A stretch of 9,640 nucleotides of DNA from an uncultured Collinsella sp. (GTDB taxonomy: Bacteria; Actinomycetota; Coriobacteriia; Coriobacteriales; Coriobacteriaceae). Under the pieces are notes generated by a model. The model saw nothing but the letters and a program-made list of their open reading frames with translations. It had not been told where the DNA came from and did no database searches. Within the stretch, counting starts at the first letter, position 1. Each line of letters opens with the position of its first letter. The position numbers and the translations under genes are program-made. Shown one piece after another: positions 1 to 6,741 of this stretch. Location of the stretch: positions 1 through 9,640 of the forward strand of contig CABUWR010000033.1 in assembly GCA_902495265.1 (NCBI GenBank), given 5' to 3'.

Positions 1-47
1 AGAGTACTGCGGGGTCAGCCCGTGGGAGGCCAGGGCGCCGCTGACCG
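1..47 (+). rRNA. rrf: 5S ribosomal RNA, 3' end (partial)
   Basis: The first ~47 bases match the conserved 3' third of bacterial 5S rRNA: a TACTGCGGGG..CCCGTGGGAG helix, then a CAGGGCGCCGCTGACC tail. It aligns by eye with the E. coli segment GTGTGGGGTCTCCCCATGCGAGAGTAGGG. The 5' part lies outside the window. The exact 3' end (46-48) is estimated from the terminal helix, whose 5' partner is not visible. A strong terminator follows about 35 nt later, as expected for the last gene of an rRNA operon. No tRNA is seen between the 5S end and the terminator. Confidence 0.9.
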
Positions 48-82
48 GTGGACGGCACCGAGCCGTCATCGAGATTGAAGAA

Positions 83-112
83 GGGGGAGGCCTCGCGGCC
101 TCCCCCTTTTTT
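83..112 (+). terminator. Intrinsic terminator of the rRNA operon
   Basis: A perfect 10-bp GC-rich stem (GGGGGAGGCC 83-92 with GGCCTCCCCC 97-106) encloses a TCGC loop and is followed by six T residues (107-112). It lies just after the 5S gene and closes the rRNA transcript. In the reverse direction the stem is followed by CTTCTTC, so it might also slow transcription from the convergent minus-strand gene ending at 180, though less well. Confidence 0.93.
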
Positions 113-179
113 GCGTTAAGACTTCACAATATAGTTGCATTTCACCTGTAACCCGGTTGGGCTTATGGGTAATGAGCTT

Positions 180-647
180 TTATTTAAAGACAATAAATCG
201 AATCACAAGGGCAATTGCTATGACCACAATGATCAAAAGCAGAATTGTCAGTCGATGTTGCTTACGTCGTTTACTTGACGAAACGAAGATCGTTTTCCCT
301 TGTTTTGGCGTCTCGAGATAACGAGCCGAATGCGTTAAGGTTTGCTTAGGTCGAGGACCTCTTTGCTGCCGAGTTACGGGCGTTTTCGTCGGGTCGTCAT
401 TGATCGCGCTGTTTTTTGATAACGGTGCATCTTTCAGATATACGGGATCGCTCGATGCGACGCCCATGTGCTTACGTCCCGTTTGGGCATCCTCGAGCGT
501 TTGATATCGATTTCTCGTCACATACTCGGGCTCTGGATCATTAATGGGCTCTTGTGAGATGTGGGGGCGATGGAACCGTGGCGGCTGCGTGGAAGTATCT
601 TCCCCCTGCGTCGGCATAAACATATTGTTCTGGTTTTGGTCGTCCAT
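180..647 (-). CDS. Hypothetical protein with C-terminal membrane anchor
   Basis: I do not recognise this protein. Starting at the ATG at 647 it has 155 residues. The first ~120 are hydrophilic, rich in Gln, Pro, Asn and Thr, and look disordered. A basic cluster (SSKRRKQHR) then precedes one hydrophobic segment (LTILLLIIVVIAIALVI) about eight residues from the end. By the positive-inside rule the N-terminal region should be cytoplasmic and the protein tail-anchored. There is no signal peptide and no catalytic motif. The start is uncertain. An in-frame GTG at 671 gives 163 residues but has no Shine-Dalgarno, while the ATG at 647 has AGGG only 5 nt upstream. Base composition is clearly more AT-rich than the core genes (20 G+C in bases 181-240). 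The gene is convergent with the rRNA operon and divergent from hsp20. Confidence 0.6.
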   Translation of the reverse strand: MDDQNQNNMFMPTQGEDTSTQPPRFHRPHISQEPINDPEPEYVTRNRYQTLEDAQTGRKHMGVASSDPVYLKDAPLSKNSAINDDPTKTPVTRQQRGPRPKQTLTHSARYLETPKQGKTIFVSSSKRRKQHRLTILLLIIVVIAIALVIRFIVFK

Positions 648-655
648 GATGCCCT

Positions 656-688
656 TTAGCTCGTTGCCCACAACGTGTACGCGCTCAT
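656..688 (-). CDS. Possible 10-codon leader ORF upstream of the tail-anchored protein
   Basis: On the minus strand an AAGGGG motif lies 6 nt before an ATG (686-688) that opens a 10-residue ORF, MSAYTLWATS, ending in TAA at 656-658. The next ATG (645-647), that of the tail-anchored protein, begins 8 nt after the stop codon. The leader ORF has a better ribosome-binding site than the main gene, so the downstream start could be translationally coupled to it. It overlaps the alternative GTG start at 671 in a different frame. The arrangement may be chance; there is no evidence of expression. Confidence 0.3.
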   Translation of the reverse strand: MSAYTLWATS

Positions 689-716
689 TGTAAGCCCCTT
701 GTTATTTGTAGCTGTG

Positions 717-746
717 GACATACTCGTTTTTTAAGCTCAGGTTCAA
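717..746 (-). promoter_or_regulatory. Weak candidate promoter for the tail-anchored protein gene
   Basis: Read on the minus strand, TTGAAC (741-746) and TATGTC (717-722) are separated by 18 nt. That gives four of six matches to the -35 consensus and about three of six to the -10. It lies 29 nt upstream of the leader ATG. The -35 hexamer falls inside a small inverted repeat (739-753). This is a weak prediction. Confidence 0.22.
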
Positions 747-753
747 AGAACCT
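739..753. repeat. Short inverted repeat AGGTTC-AAA-GAACCT
   Basis: A perfect 6-bp inverted repeat (739-744 and 748-753) surrounds AAA in the divergent intergenic region. It is followed directly by AACCTT-like direct repeats (749-760). It overlaps the candidate -35 of the minus-strand gene and could be an operator half-site pair. No known operator consensus was recognised. Confidence 0.35.
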
Positions 754-829
754 TAACCTTCCTAAAACCTGAGTCATATGCACTTAGATATGCTTATAGT
801 ACTGGACTCAAAAAACTTTATAGTCGATG

Positions 830-858
830 TATATATGAGCACCGGGTGGGCATATATA
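830..858 (+). promoter_or_regulatory. Inverted repeat TATATATG-N13-CATATATA in the hsp20 promoter region
   Basis: Perfect 8-bp arms (830-837 and 851-858) flank a GC-rich 13-nt spacer (ACCGGGTGGG core), 67 nt before the hsp20 ATG. The right arm contains TATATA (853-858), a usable -10 box. The left arm begins exactly where a -35 would sit (17-nt spacing), though it does not resemble TTGACA. This layout fits either an operator overlapping the promoter or chance AT-richness. Neither CIRCE (TTAGCACTC-N9-GAGTGCTAA) nor a HAIR site (CTTGAGT-N7-ACTCAAG) is present. Confidence 0.4.
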
Positions 859-924
859 AGAGCGTCAAAAGAAGTCCCAGTCACCTAGAAGATGACTCGG
901 CAGTCCTATAAAGGAGTGGTAAAC

Positions 925-1356
925 ATGGCAAGCATGGTTCCTTATCGTTCGGTTTTTGGCGTTCGTCCCTCTGCAAGCTCGCTGTTCGATCTGTTTGATG
1001 ATATGAGCGACCTAGCGAACAACTCGATTGCCTCTAAGGCGTTCCCCGTTGACGTTGAGGATAAGGGCGATGGCTATGAGGTCAAGGCTTATCTGACCGG
1101 CGTCGCCAAGGACGATATTGATGTCGAGCTTAACGAGGGCCGTCTGTCCATCAGCGTGAATGTCGAGGAAGACGAGGAGAACGAGGGCAAGAACTTCCTG
1201 CAGAAGGAGTTCAGCTCGTACAGCGCGACGCGTGGCGTGTATCTCAAGGACGCTTCGAGCGAGGGCCTCTCGGCTAAGTACGCTGACGGCATCCTGACCG
1301 TTACGGTTCCCAAGATCGTCGAGAAGAAGAACGTTACGAAGATCTCCATCGACTAA
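925..1356 (+). CDS. Hsp20/alpha-crystallin family small heat-shock protein
   Basis: Small heat-shock proteins are ATP-independent cytosolic chaperones that hold unfolding proteins in oligomers for later refolding. This 143-residue protein has the family's usual length. A short N-terminal arm (about 1-40) leads into an alpha-crystallin domain (about 42-132). That domain ends in the conserved A-x-x-x-GxLxVxVPK pattern, here GILTVTVPK at 122-130. A C-terminal ISI (140-142) fits the IxI oligomerisation motif. The start is set at the ATG at 925, with GGAG 8 nt upstream. The earlier in-frame ATG at 892 has a poor site and would translate the Shine-Dalgarno itself. The gene stands alone, divergent from the tail-anchored protein gene, and is closed by a terminator shared with the convergent MBL-fold gene. 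Heat regulation is likely from the family, but no known heat-shock operator is seen. Confidence 0.95.
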   Translation: MASMVPYRSVFGVRPSASSLFDLFDDMSDLANNSIASKAFPVDVEDKGDGYEVKAYLTGVAKDDIDVELNEGRLSISVNVEEDEENEGKNFLQKEFSSYSATRGVYLKDASSEGLSAKYADGILTVTVPKIVEKKNVTKISID

Positions 1357-1389
1357 CTTCGTTGGTGTTCTGCGCTATTAAAAGATAAC

Positions 1390-1423
1390 AAAAGGGGCTG
1401 GGAAGCGATTCCCGGCCCCTTTT
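1390..1423. terminator. Bidirectional intrinsic terminator between hsp20 and the MBL-fold gene
   Basis: A 15-bp stem with one G-T wobble (AAAAGGGGCTGGGAA 1390-1404 with 1409-1423) has a GCGA tetraloop of GNRA type. Its A and T flanks give a T-run in both directions: TTTTGCTGTCT forward and TTTTGTTATCTTTT in reverse. It sits between convergent genes ending at 1356 and 1439 and should end both transcripts. Confidence 0.92.
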
Positions 1424-1438
1424 GCTGTCTAGGACAGT

Positions 1439-2248
1439 CTATTGAATGGTTGCTGGCCGATACTGGCTTGCGGGGCGTATCGAGAGTTTTCGCGATCCTT
1501 GGAGAAGGGTGGCGGAGCTGCCGACCTCGTCATCCAGGGTTGCGGCTAGAGCTTTGGCATAGCTTTTGACGGTAAGGCTCGGACGATTGTTATCTTGGCT
1601 GATATGCATAGCAATAAGCTGTTCGGTGCGATCGGTAACAAGTTCGCGTGCGGCTTCGGCGGCTTGCTCGTTGGAGAGGTGTCCCCTTGCAGACAGGATG
1701 CGCTCCTGAAGAAAGCGGGGATATTCTCCCTCGCGCAGCATGGTCACATCGTGGTTGCTTTCGAGCGCGAGGACTCGACAATCTTTAAGAGTGTTCATGG
1801 CTTGGCTCGATAGCTCTCCGGTGTCGGTGGCAAAGCCAATGGAATCATCGGGGGCGTCGAATCGATAGCCGACTGGATTGATGACATCGTGTGATGTTGA
1901 GTAGGTTTGCACCTGGATGCCGGCAATGGATAGGGTGTCACCGGGATCGAATTCCTCGACAGGCAGATGCGAAAGATTTTCTTTGCTCGAAAGTGTGCCC
2001 CTGCTGGCAAAGAGGGGGCCGTGCCAGTGCTTGCACCAGACATCGAGGCCCTTGATGTGATCGCTATGCTCATGAGTAATGAGAAGAGCCGAGACGTTGT
2101 CTGCCGAGAGCCCCAGTTCTGCCATGCGCTTTAATGTCTCGCGGCGAGAAAGACCGTCGTCAATCATGATGAGCCCCCGGGGGCCTTCGATGAGCGCGCA
2201 GTTGCCTTTTGAGCCGCTGCCAAGGATATGAAGGTGCAGACGAGACAT
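1439..2248 (-). CDS. MBL-fold metallohydrolase, YycJ/WalJ-like
   Basis: A 269-residue metallo-beta-lactamase-fold protein resembling the YycJ/WalJ group. Bacillus members of this group are reported nucleases linked to the WalRK regulon and DNA repair; the substrate here is unknown. The N-terminal LGSGSKGN (9-16) is a family hallmark. The metal-binding motif THEHSDH gives H59, H61, D63 and H64, with further likely ligands H120 (STSHD), D142 (ATDTG) and H215 (AMHIS). The ALESNHD..EGEYP..RGHLSN stretch (about 161-193) is also typical of YycJ. The ATG at 2248 is chosen because homologues begin with MxLxLxxLGSGSxGN. The upstream ORF extension (to 2329) would overlap tilS, and its sequence looks noncoding. 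The ribosome site is weak (TTTGGA, 5 nt before the ATG). It is divergent from tilS, and no walR or walK lies nearby in this window. Confidence 0.9.
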   Translation of the reverse strand: MSRLHLHILGSGSKGNCALIEGPRGLIMIDDGLSRRETLKRMAELGLSADNVSALLITHEHSDHIKGLDVWCKHWHGPLFASRGTLSSKENLSHLPVEEFDPGDTLSIAGIQVQTYSTSHDVINPVGYRFDAPDDSIGFATDTGELSSQAMNTLKDCRVLALESNHDVTMLREGEYPRFLQERILSARGHLSNEQAAEAARELVTDRTEQLIAMHISQDNNRPSLTVKSYAKALAATLDDEVGSSATLLQGSRKLSIRPASQYRPATIQ

Positions 2249-2262
2249 AAGATTCCAAAGGA

Positions 2263-2268
2263 TACAAT
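2263..2268 (+). promoter_or_regulatory. Candidate -10 box for tilS (TACAAT)
   Basis: TACAAT (five of six consensus matches) lies 28 nt upstream of the tilS ATG, inside the 48-bp divergent gap. No convincing -35 is visible at 16-18 nt upstream, where the sequence is already inside the MBL-fold gene. Similar TACAAT boxes precede the aminotransferase and PHP genes. Confidence 0.3.
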
Positions 2269-2296
2269 GGGTGCGAACGAATAGAGGAGGAAGCAA

Positions 2297-3838
2297 ATGC
2301 CAACGGTATCTCAGCATTATGGACACCATGCTGCGTCGTGGGCCGATGATAAAGCCCCGGCAACGCGGCAGACGGCTGCCCCCGTGGTGCTCATGGTATC
2401 AGGTGGTGCGGACTCGACGGCTTTGCTCCTTATGGCGTGCACATCAAAGTTGGATATTCTGGATGGGCGTGGTGTAGCCCCCATCGCGCGTGAGCGACTG
2501 CACGTGCTGCACGTGAACCATCATCTGCGCGGCGAGGCATCCGATGGCGACGAGGCCTTCGTGCGTGAGCTCTGCGCGCAATATGGTCTACCGCTGTGTG
2601 TTGAGCATGCCTATTTTGATGATGAATCGGGCAATATCGAGGCGGCTGCCCGCGAGGTGCGCTATGCCGCTGCACGGAGGTATGTCCGCGAGCTCTGCGC
2701 CCAGACGGGGGCACCGCGAACGGCGGCTCGTATCTGCACTGCGCACACGTCTTCTGATCGGGCGGAAACGTTTTTGATGAACGCGATTAAGGGTTCGGGG
2801 CCCGCTGGCCTATCGAGCATTCCTCGCCGGAGGAACATCGTGGTGCGTCCCTTGCTCGACCTGACTCATGATGAGCTCGTTGGCTATCTGCAGGTGCATG
2901 GTCAGCCGTGGCGAGAGGACGAGAGCAACGAGGACGTGTCGTACTTGCGTAACTACGTGCGCCATCGAGTGATGCCGGTGGTGGCGCAGCGCAACGCGAG
3001 CGTCTGCAAGACGATTGGCGCCGCCTGCGAGATCTTAGGCGATGAGGATGCCTTTCTTTCCCAGCTTTCCGCACAGGCGTTTCGAAGCTGCCTGCGTAAG
3101 GAGGCGGTGGGCGCACTGGTCCTCGACGCTCGCCGACTGGCCGCGGCCGAGGTGGTGATTGCTCGGCGCATGGTGCGACTGGCAATTAAGCGTATCGACC
3201 CCGACGCTCGCCCGGAGATGCGGCATGTGGAGCGCGTGCTCGCCTGTGTCGCCGAGGGCTCGGGTTCGGTCACGCTGCCGGCGGGAATCGATGCGCGCGT
3301 GGAGTTTGGCATGCTGTCATTCAAGGCCCCGGCGGCGCGCGAGGGGTTAGTTGCCGATTGGGTCACCATTCCCGGTCGATTGCCGCTGGGGGCGGGCCGC
3401 ATCCTGGTGGCAGAGCCGATGGCTGTGGAGCCGGGGTGTGATATTGTGCGCCGTGCCCGCGAACTTGCGGGTGCCGGAGGGGTGGTCGCTATGGTGGATG
3501 CCGCGACGCTGGGCTTTGCCGATCGCGATAGCGAACGGATGCTCGCCGGCTCGCGCGGGGAGATTCCCGCCGAGGCGCGTTTGGCGCGTCTGTGGGTAGA
3601 CGGTCCCGTGCCGGGGGATGTGATGTGTCCGTTGGGCATGAGTGGGCGAAGTAAGAAGGTATCCGACCTACTCAACGAGGCTCGTATTCCTGTTTCTGAG
3701 CGCGCAGGCGTTCCCGTGGTGAGAACGGCTCCGGGAGGTGCCGTGGTATGGGTCGCAGGCGTTCGCACGGACGAGCGTTTTAAATGCACGGCCGCAACGC
3801 GCGTGGCGTATCTGCTTCGTGTGGTCGATGCGGAATAG
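2297..3838 (+). CDS. tilS: tRNA(Ile)-lysidine synthetase TilS
   Basis: TilS uses ATP and lysine to convert C34 of the CAU-anticodon tRNA-Ile to lysidine, so that it reads AUA; it is essential in most bacteria. The N-terminal PP-loop ATPase signature SGGADS is at 35-40 (VLMVSGGADSTALLL). It is followed by HVLHVNHHLRG, then AHTSSDRAET (149-158, in place of the usual H-x-x-DDxxET), GSGPAGLSSIP, and ESNEDVSYLRNYVRHRVMP around 210-227. The C-terminal RSKKVSDLLNEARIP segment matches the TilS C-terminal domain. At 513 residues it is longer than the E. coli enzyme (about 430), with extra length in the middle and C-terminal part. The start at 2297 has GAGGAGG 6 nt upstream. It lies upstream of hpt and ftsH, the order common in Gram-positives, but 147 bp separate it from hpt. 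Confidence 0.95.
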   Translation: MPTVSQHYGHHAASWADDKAPATRQTAAPVVLMVSGGADSTALLLMACTSKLDILDGRGVAPIARERLHVLHVNHHLRGEASDGDEAFVRELCAQYGLPLCVEHAYFDDESGNIEAAAREVRYAAARRYVRELCAQTGAPRTAARICTAHTSSDRAETFLMNAIKGSGPAGLSSIPRRRNIVVRPLLDLTHDELVGYLQVHGQPWREDESNEDVSYLRNYVRHRVMPVVAQRNASVCKTIGAACEILGDEDAFLSQLSAQAFRSCLRKEAVGALVLDARRLAAAEVVIARRMVRLAIKRIDPDARPEMRHVERVLACVAEGSGSVTLPAGIDARVEFGMLSFKAPAAREGLVADWVTIPGRLPLGAGRILVAEPMAVEPGCDIVRRARELAGAGGVVAMVDAATLGFADRDSERMLAGSRGEIPAEARLARLWVDGPVPGDVMCPLGMSGRSKKVSDLLNEARIPVSERAGVPVVRTAPGGAVVWVAGVRTDERFKCTAATRVAYLLRVVDAE

Positions 3839-3899
3839 CGTCCCACGCCAGCTATTCTGTGCGACGTTGACGGTATTCCCGCGCTGATGGCGTACGGGC

Positions 3900-3929
3900 T
3901 GGAAAATATACCCCGTGCGCTGCTAGAAT
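3900..3929 (+). promoter_or_regulatory. Candidate extended -10 promoter for hpt-ftsH
   Basis: TAGAAT (3924-3929) is directly preceded by TGC, giving the extended -10 form TGnTAGAAT. TGGAAA (3900-3905) lies 18 nt upstream and matches four of six -35 positions. Transcription from about 3936 would leave a leader of roughly 50 nt before the hpt ATG. This suggests that hpt and ftsH can be transcribed separately from tilS, for which no terminator was found. Confidence 0.5.
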
Positions 3930-3940
3930 GTGAAGTTCGC

Positions 3941-3962
3941 GTCCATACGGCGGTGTATGGGC
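3941..3962 (+). other. Hairpin in the hpt leader
   Basis: GTCCATAC (3941-3948) can pair with GTATGGGC (3955-3962), including one T-G wobble, around a GGCGGT loop. It falls just downstream of the predicted transcription start and 12 nt before the AAAGGG ribosome site. There is no T-run, so it is not an intrinsic terminator. It could stabilise the 5' end or act as a regulatory hairpin. No purine riboswitch fold was recognised. Confidence 0.35.
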
Positions 3963-3985
3963 GATAAGCACAAGAAAGGGTTGTC

Positions 3986-4534
3986 ATGGCTTCTCAACAT
4001 CCGGATATCGAGAAGGTTCTGTTTACGCAGGAGGATATCGACGGTATCGTCTCTCGCCTGGGCGAGCAGATTACTCGCGACTACGCGGGTAAGGATCTGG
4101 TGCTGATTGCGGTCCTGCGCGGCGCCGTGGTCTTTATGGGCGACCTGATGCGCAAGATCGAGCTGCCGACCAACATCGATTTCATGGCTGTTTCGAGCTA
4201 TGGCGACGGTGTGAAGTCCTCGGGTATCGTGCGTATCATTAAGGACCTGGATATCGACATCCGCGGTCGCGACGTGCTGATCGTCGAGGACATTCTGGAC
4301 TCGGGCCTGACGCTCAAGTATCTGATGAAGAACCTCGAGAGCCGCAAGCCCGCTTCTCTGGAGGTCGCCGCCTTCCTGTGGAAGGACGTTGAGGACCGTA
4401 CCTCGGCCATCACGCCCAAGTATGTTGGAACCCATTGCCCCGATGCCTTTGTGGTGGGCTACGGCCTCGACTATGCCGAGCGCTATCGTAACCTTCCGTA
4501 TCTGGGCATTTTGAAACCGGAGGTTTATTCGTAA
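3986..4534 (+). CDS. hpt: Hypoxanthine phosphoribosyltransferase
   Basis: This enzyme salvages hypoxanthine, and usually guanine, by joining it to PRPP to give IMP or GMP in the cytosol. The 182-residue length is typical. The PRPP-binding loop VLIVEDILDSGLTL is at 97-110, with acidic residues E101, D102 and D105. Other family features are VLRGAVVFMGDLMRKI (43-58), SSYGDG (70-75), the late FVVGYGLDYAERYRNLPYLGIL segment (as FVVGYGLDY and YRNLPY) and the terminal LKPEVYS. The start at 3986 has AAAGGG 5 nt upstream. The stop codon is 1 nt before the ftsH ATG, so the two genes are almost certainly co-transcribed and translationally coupled. The Hpt-FtsH pairing is conserved in many Gram-positives, although no direct biochemical link is implied. 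Confidence 0.96.
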   Translation: MASQHPDIEKVLFTQEDIDGIVSRLGEQITRDYAGKDLVLIAVLRGAVVFMGDLMRKIELPTNIDFMAVSSYGDGVKSSGIVRIIKDLDIDIRGRDVLIVEDILDSGLTLKYLMKNLESRKPASLEVAAFLWKDVEDRTSAITPKYVGTHCPDAFVVGYGLDYAERYRNLPYLGILKPEVYS

Positions 4535-4535
4535 G

Positions 4536-6674
4536 ATGCCCGACGACCGTAACGATAACAATTCCCAGACTCCCCGGGAGCCTAAGATCCCGGGGATGCC
4601 CGGAGGCAAGAAGCCCACGCGTACGGGCTGGCTGTATTTTATTTTGGCTTGCGCGCTTCTGGGCTACGCCTTCTTTAACATGGGCTCCGGCTTTGCCAAT
4701 TCCAGCAATACCGTAAAGCTCGCGACGAGCGAGATGGTCAACGCCATCAAGCAGGATCGCGTCGAAGATCTGACCTATACGGTTCAAGACGGAAGCGTGA
4801 CGGGTCATTACTGGAAGACGAAGAAGGACAAGGGCGATACGAGCGAGCTCAAGAGCTTCTCCTCGACCTATGTCGGCTCCGATTCGCTTGCCGAGCTTAT
4901 GGCGGAGCACCCCGATACCAAGTACATCGTCAACACCAATGACCCCGATTTTTGGGGTGACCTGGCGATGAGCGTGCTTCCGACGATCGCCCTGATCGCT
5001 ATCATGTTCTACTTTATGCGCCAGATGATGGGCGCCAACAACAGGAACATGCAGTTTGGCAAGACCAACGCCAAGACCAACGAGGCCACGCGCCCCAAGG
5101 TCAAGTTTGAAGACGTTGCCGGCGTGGACGAGGCGGTCGAGGAGCTCGAGGAGATCCGCGACTTTTTGAGCGATCCCGATCGCTATCGCAAGCTGGGCGC
5201 CAAGATCCCGCGCGGCGTGTTGCTGGTGGGCCCTCCGGGCACCGGTAAAACGCTGCTGGCCAAGGCCGTTGCCGGCGAGGCGGGCGTGCCGTTCTTTAGC
5301 ATCTCGGGTTCTGACTTTGTCGAGATGTTCGTGGGTGTCGGCGCCAGCCGTGTGCGTGACCTCTTTAAGGAGGCCAAGTCCCAGGCCCCGTCGATCATCT
5401 TCATCGATGAGATCGATGCCGTGGGACGTCAGCGCGGAGCTGGCTTGGGCGGCGGTCACGATGAGCGCGAGCAGACGCTCAACCAGCTGCTGGTCGAGAT
5501 GGACGGTTTTGAGGAGAGCGAGTCGGTCATCCTGATCGCCGCCACCAACCGCCCCGACATTCTGGATCCGGCATTGCTGCGTCCCGGTCGTTTTGACCGT
5601 CAGGTTACGGTCGACCGTCCGGATGTGAAGGGCCGCGAGCAGATCTTGCGCGTGCATGCCGAGAACAAGCCGATGGACGAGGACGTGAAGTTTGAGAAAC
5701 TCGCCCAGATGACCGTTGGCTTTACCGGCGCCGATCTGGCAAATCTGCTCAACGAGTCTGCGCTGTTGGCTGCCCGCCGCCATCGTTCCGTGATCTCGAT
5801 GGACGAGGTCGAGGAATCGATGGAGCGCGTGATTGCTGGTCCGCAGCGCAAGGGTCGCGTGATGACCGAGGCCGAGCGCACCACGATTGCCTACCACGAG
5901 AGCGGTCACGCCCTGGTGGGTCACATCCTGGAGCACTCCGATCCGGTTCACAAGATCTCGATCGTCAGCCGCGGCCAGGCGCTGGGCTACACGCTGCAGC
6001 TCCCGCAGGAGGACCACTTCCTCAAGACCAAGAACGAGATGCTCGACGAGCTTGCCGTGTTCTTGGGCGGTCGCGTGGCCGAGGAGCTCATGTGCGACGA
6101 CATCACGTCGGGCGCGAGCAACGATCTGGAGCGCGCGACCAAGATGGCGCGCGAGATGGTCACGCGCCTGGGCATGAGCGAGGAGCTTGGAACGCAGGTG
6201 TTTGGTGAGGCGCAGCATCAGGTATTCCTGGGCCGCGACTATGCCGACCATCAGGATTACTCCGAGGAGACGGCGCGTCGCATCGATATCGAGGTCCAGC
6301 GCATTATGCGTGAGGCCCATCGTCGTGCGGTCGAGATCCTGGATGCCCGTCGCGATCAGCTCGACCTGATGGCCAAGGTACTACTTGAGCGCGAGACCGT
6401 CGAGGGTGACGCCGTGAACGCCCTGCTCGACAACGAGTGGGATGTCTACCTTGAGCGCGAGGGCGATATCCTGGCGGCCAAGGAGGAGCGCAACGCCAAG
6501 GCGGCCGGCATGCCGACCAAGAAGCGTGCGCCTCGCATGAGCGAGGAGGAGCTGGCGGCTGATGCCGCGGCATTTGCGCAGGCGGCTATGCAGGAGGATG
6601 CCGAAGCCACATCCGAGACTGCCGATGATGACTGTGCCGTCAATGCCGGTGCCGACACCGACGACGACAAATAG
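4536..6674 (+). CDS. ftsH: ATP-dependent zinc metalloprotease FtsH
   Basis: FtsH is a hexameric membrane AAA+ protease that degrades damaged membrane proteins and short-lived regulators. Of 712 residues, 1-30 form a polar N-terminal tail. TM1 is at about 31-48 and TM2 at about 143-163, with an extracytoplasmic domain between. The AAA+ module carries Walker A GPPGTGKT (232-239), Walker B IIFIDEID (287-294) and the second region of homology [23 protein letters not shown]. The zinc site is HESGH (454-458), with the third ligand probably D530 in [10 protein letters not shown]. The C-terminal ~50 residues are acidic and low-complexity ([13 protein letters not shown] and similar), making it longer than E. 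coli FtsH (about 645). GGAGG lies inside hpt, 12 nt before the ATG; this long spacing fits coupling to hpt translation. A strong terminator follows. Confidence 0.98.
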   Translation: MPDDRNDNNSQTPREPKIPGMPGGKKPTRTGWLYFILACALLGYAFFNMGSGFANSSNTVKLATSEMVNAIKQDRVEDLTYTVQDGSVTGHYWKTKKDKGDTSELKSFSSTYVGSDSLAELMAEHPDTKYIVNTNDPDFWGDLAMSVLPTIALIAIMFYFMRQMMGANNRNMQFGKTNAKTNEATRPKVKFEDVAGVDEAVEELEEIRDFLSDPDRYRKLGAKIPRGVLLVGPPGTGKTLLAKAVAGEAGVPFFSISGSDFVEMFVGVGASRVRDLFKEAKSQAPSIIFIDEIDAVGRQRGAGLGGGHDEREQTLNQLLVEMDGFEESESVILIAATNRPDILDPALLRPGRFDRQVTVDRPDVKGREQILRVHAENKPMDEDVKFEKLAQMTVGFTGADLANLLNESALLAARRHRSVISMDEVEESMERVIAGPQRKGRVMTEAERTTIAYHESGHALVGHILEHSDPVHKISIVSRGQALGYTLQLPQEDHFLKTKNEMLDELAVFLGGRVAEELMCDDITSGASNDLERATKMAREMVTRLGMSEELGTQVFGEAQHQVFLGRDYADHQDYSEETARRIDIEVQRIMREAHRRAVEILDARRDQLDLMAKVLLERETVEGDAVNALLDNEWDVYLEREGDILAAKEERNAKAAGMPTKKRAPRMSEEELAADAAAFAQAAMQEDAEATSETADDDCAVNAGADTDDDK

Positions 6675-6685
6675 TCTTTGTGGTG

Positions 6686-6723
6686 AAAGCCTCCGCGGGG
6701 AAACCTGCGGAGGCTTTTCTTTT
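6686..6723 (+). terminator. Intrinsic terminator after ftsH
   Basis: A 14-bp stem (6686-6699 with 6704-6717, one G-T wobble) is capped by a GAAA tetraloop and followed by TCTTTT. It begins 12 nt after the ftsH stop codon and ends the hpt-ftsH transcript. Confidence 0.93.
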
Positions 6724-6741
6724 GAGCGATATGGGGCCATC

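Noticed and set aside
126..140. TATAGT (-10-like) on the plus strand after the rRNA terminator
   Set aside because: No gene follows on that strand until hsp20 and no -35 is evident; the AT-rich sequence makes such matches likely by chance.
771..810. GAGTC and GACTCA half-sites as a HAIR (HspR) operator
   Set aside because: The arms are about 29 nt apart rather than 7 and lack the CTTGAGT/ACTCAAG consensus.
892..924. Upstream in-frame start of hsp20 (ATG at 892)
   Set aside because: It would translate the Shine-Dalgarno at 912-916 and adds residues not typical of the family; the ATG at 925 has the proper site.
2953..3987. A 344-codon minus-strand open frame over tilS
   Set aside because: Low-complexity Ser/Thr/Arg/Ala composition, no ribosome site, and full overlap with the well-supported tilS; a shadow of codon bias.
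3923..4618. A 231-codon minus-strand open frame over hpt
   Set aside because: It lies across hpt, whose motifs are unmistakable, and crosses its promoter; no domain is recognisable.
4410..6320. A 636-codon open frame on the minus strand opposite ftsH
   Set aside because: ftsH has clear domains along the whole length. The antisense frame is rich in His, Leu, Val and Arg with no domain, as expected when G/C-biased codons of a real gene are read in reverse.
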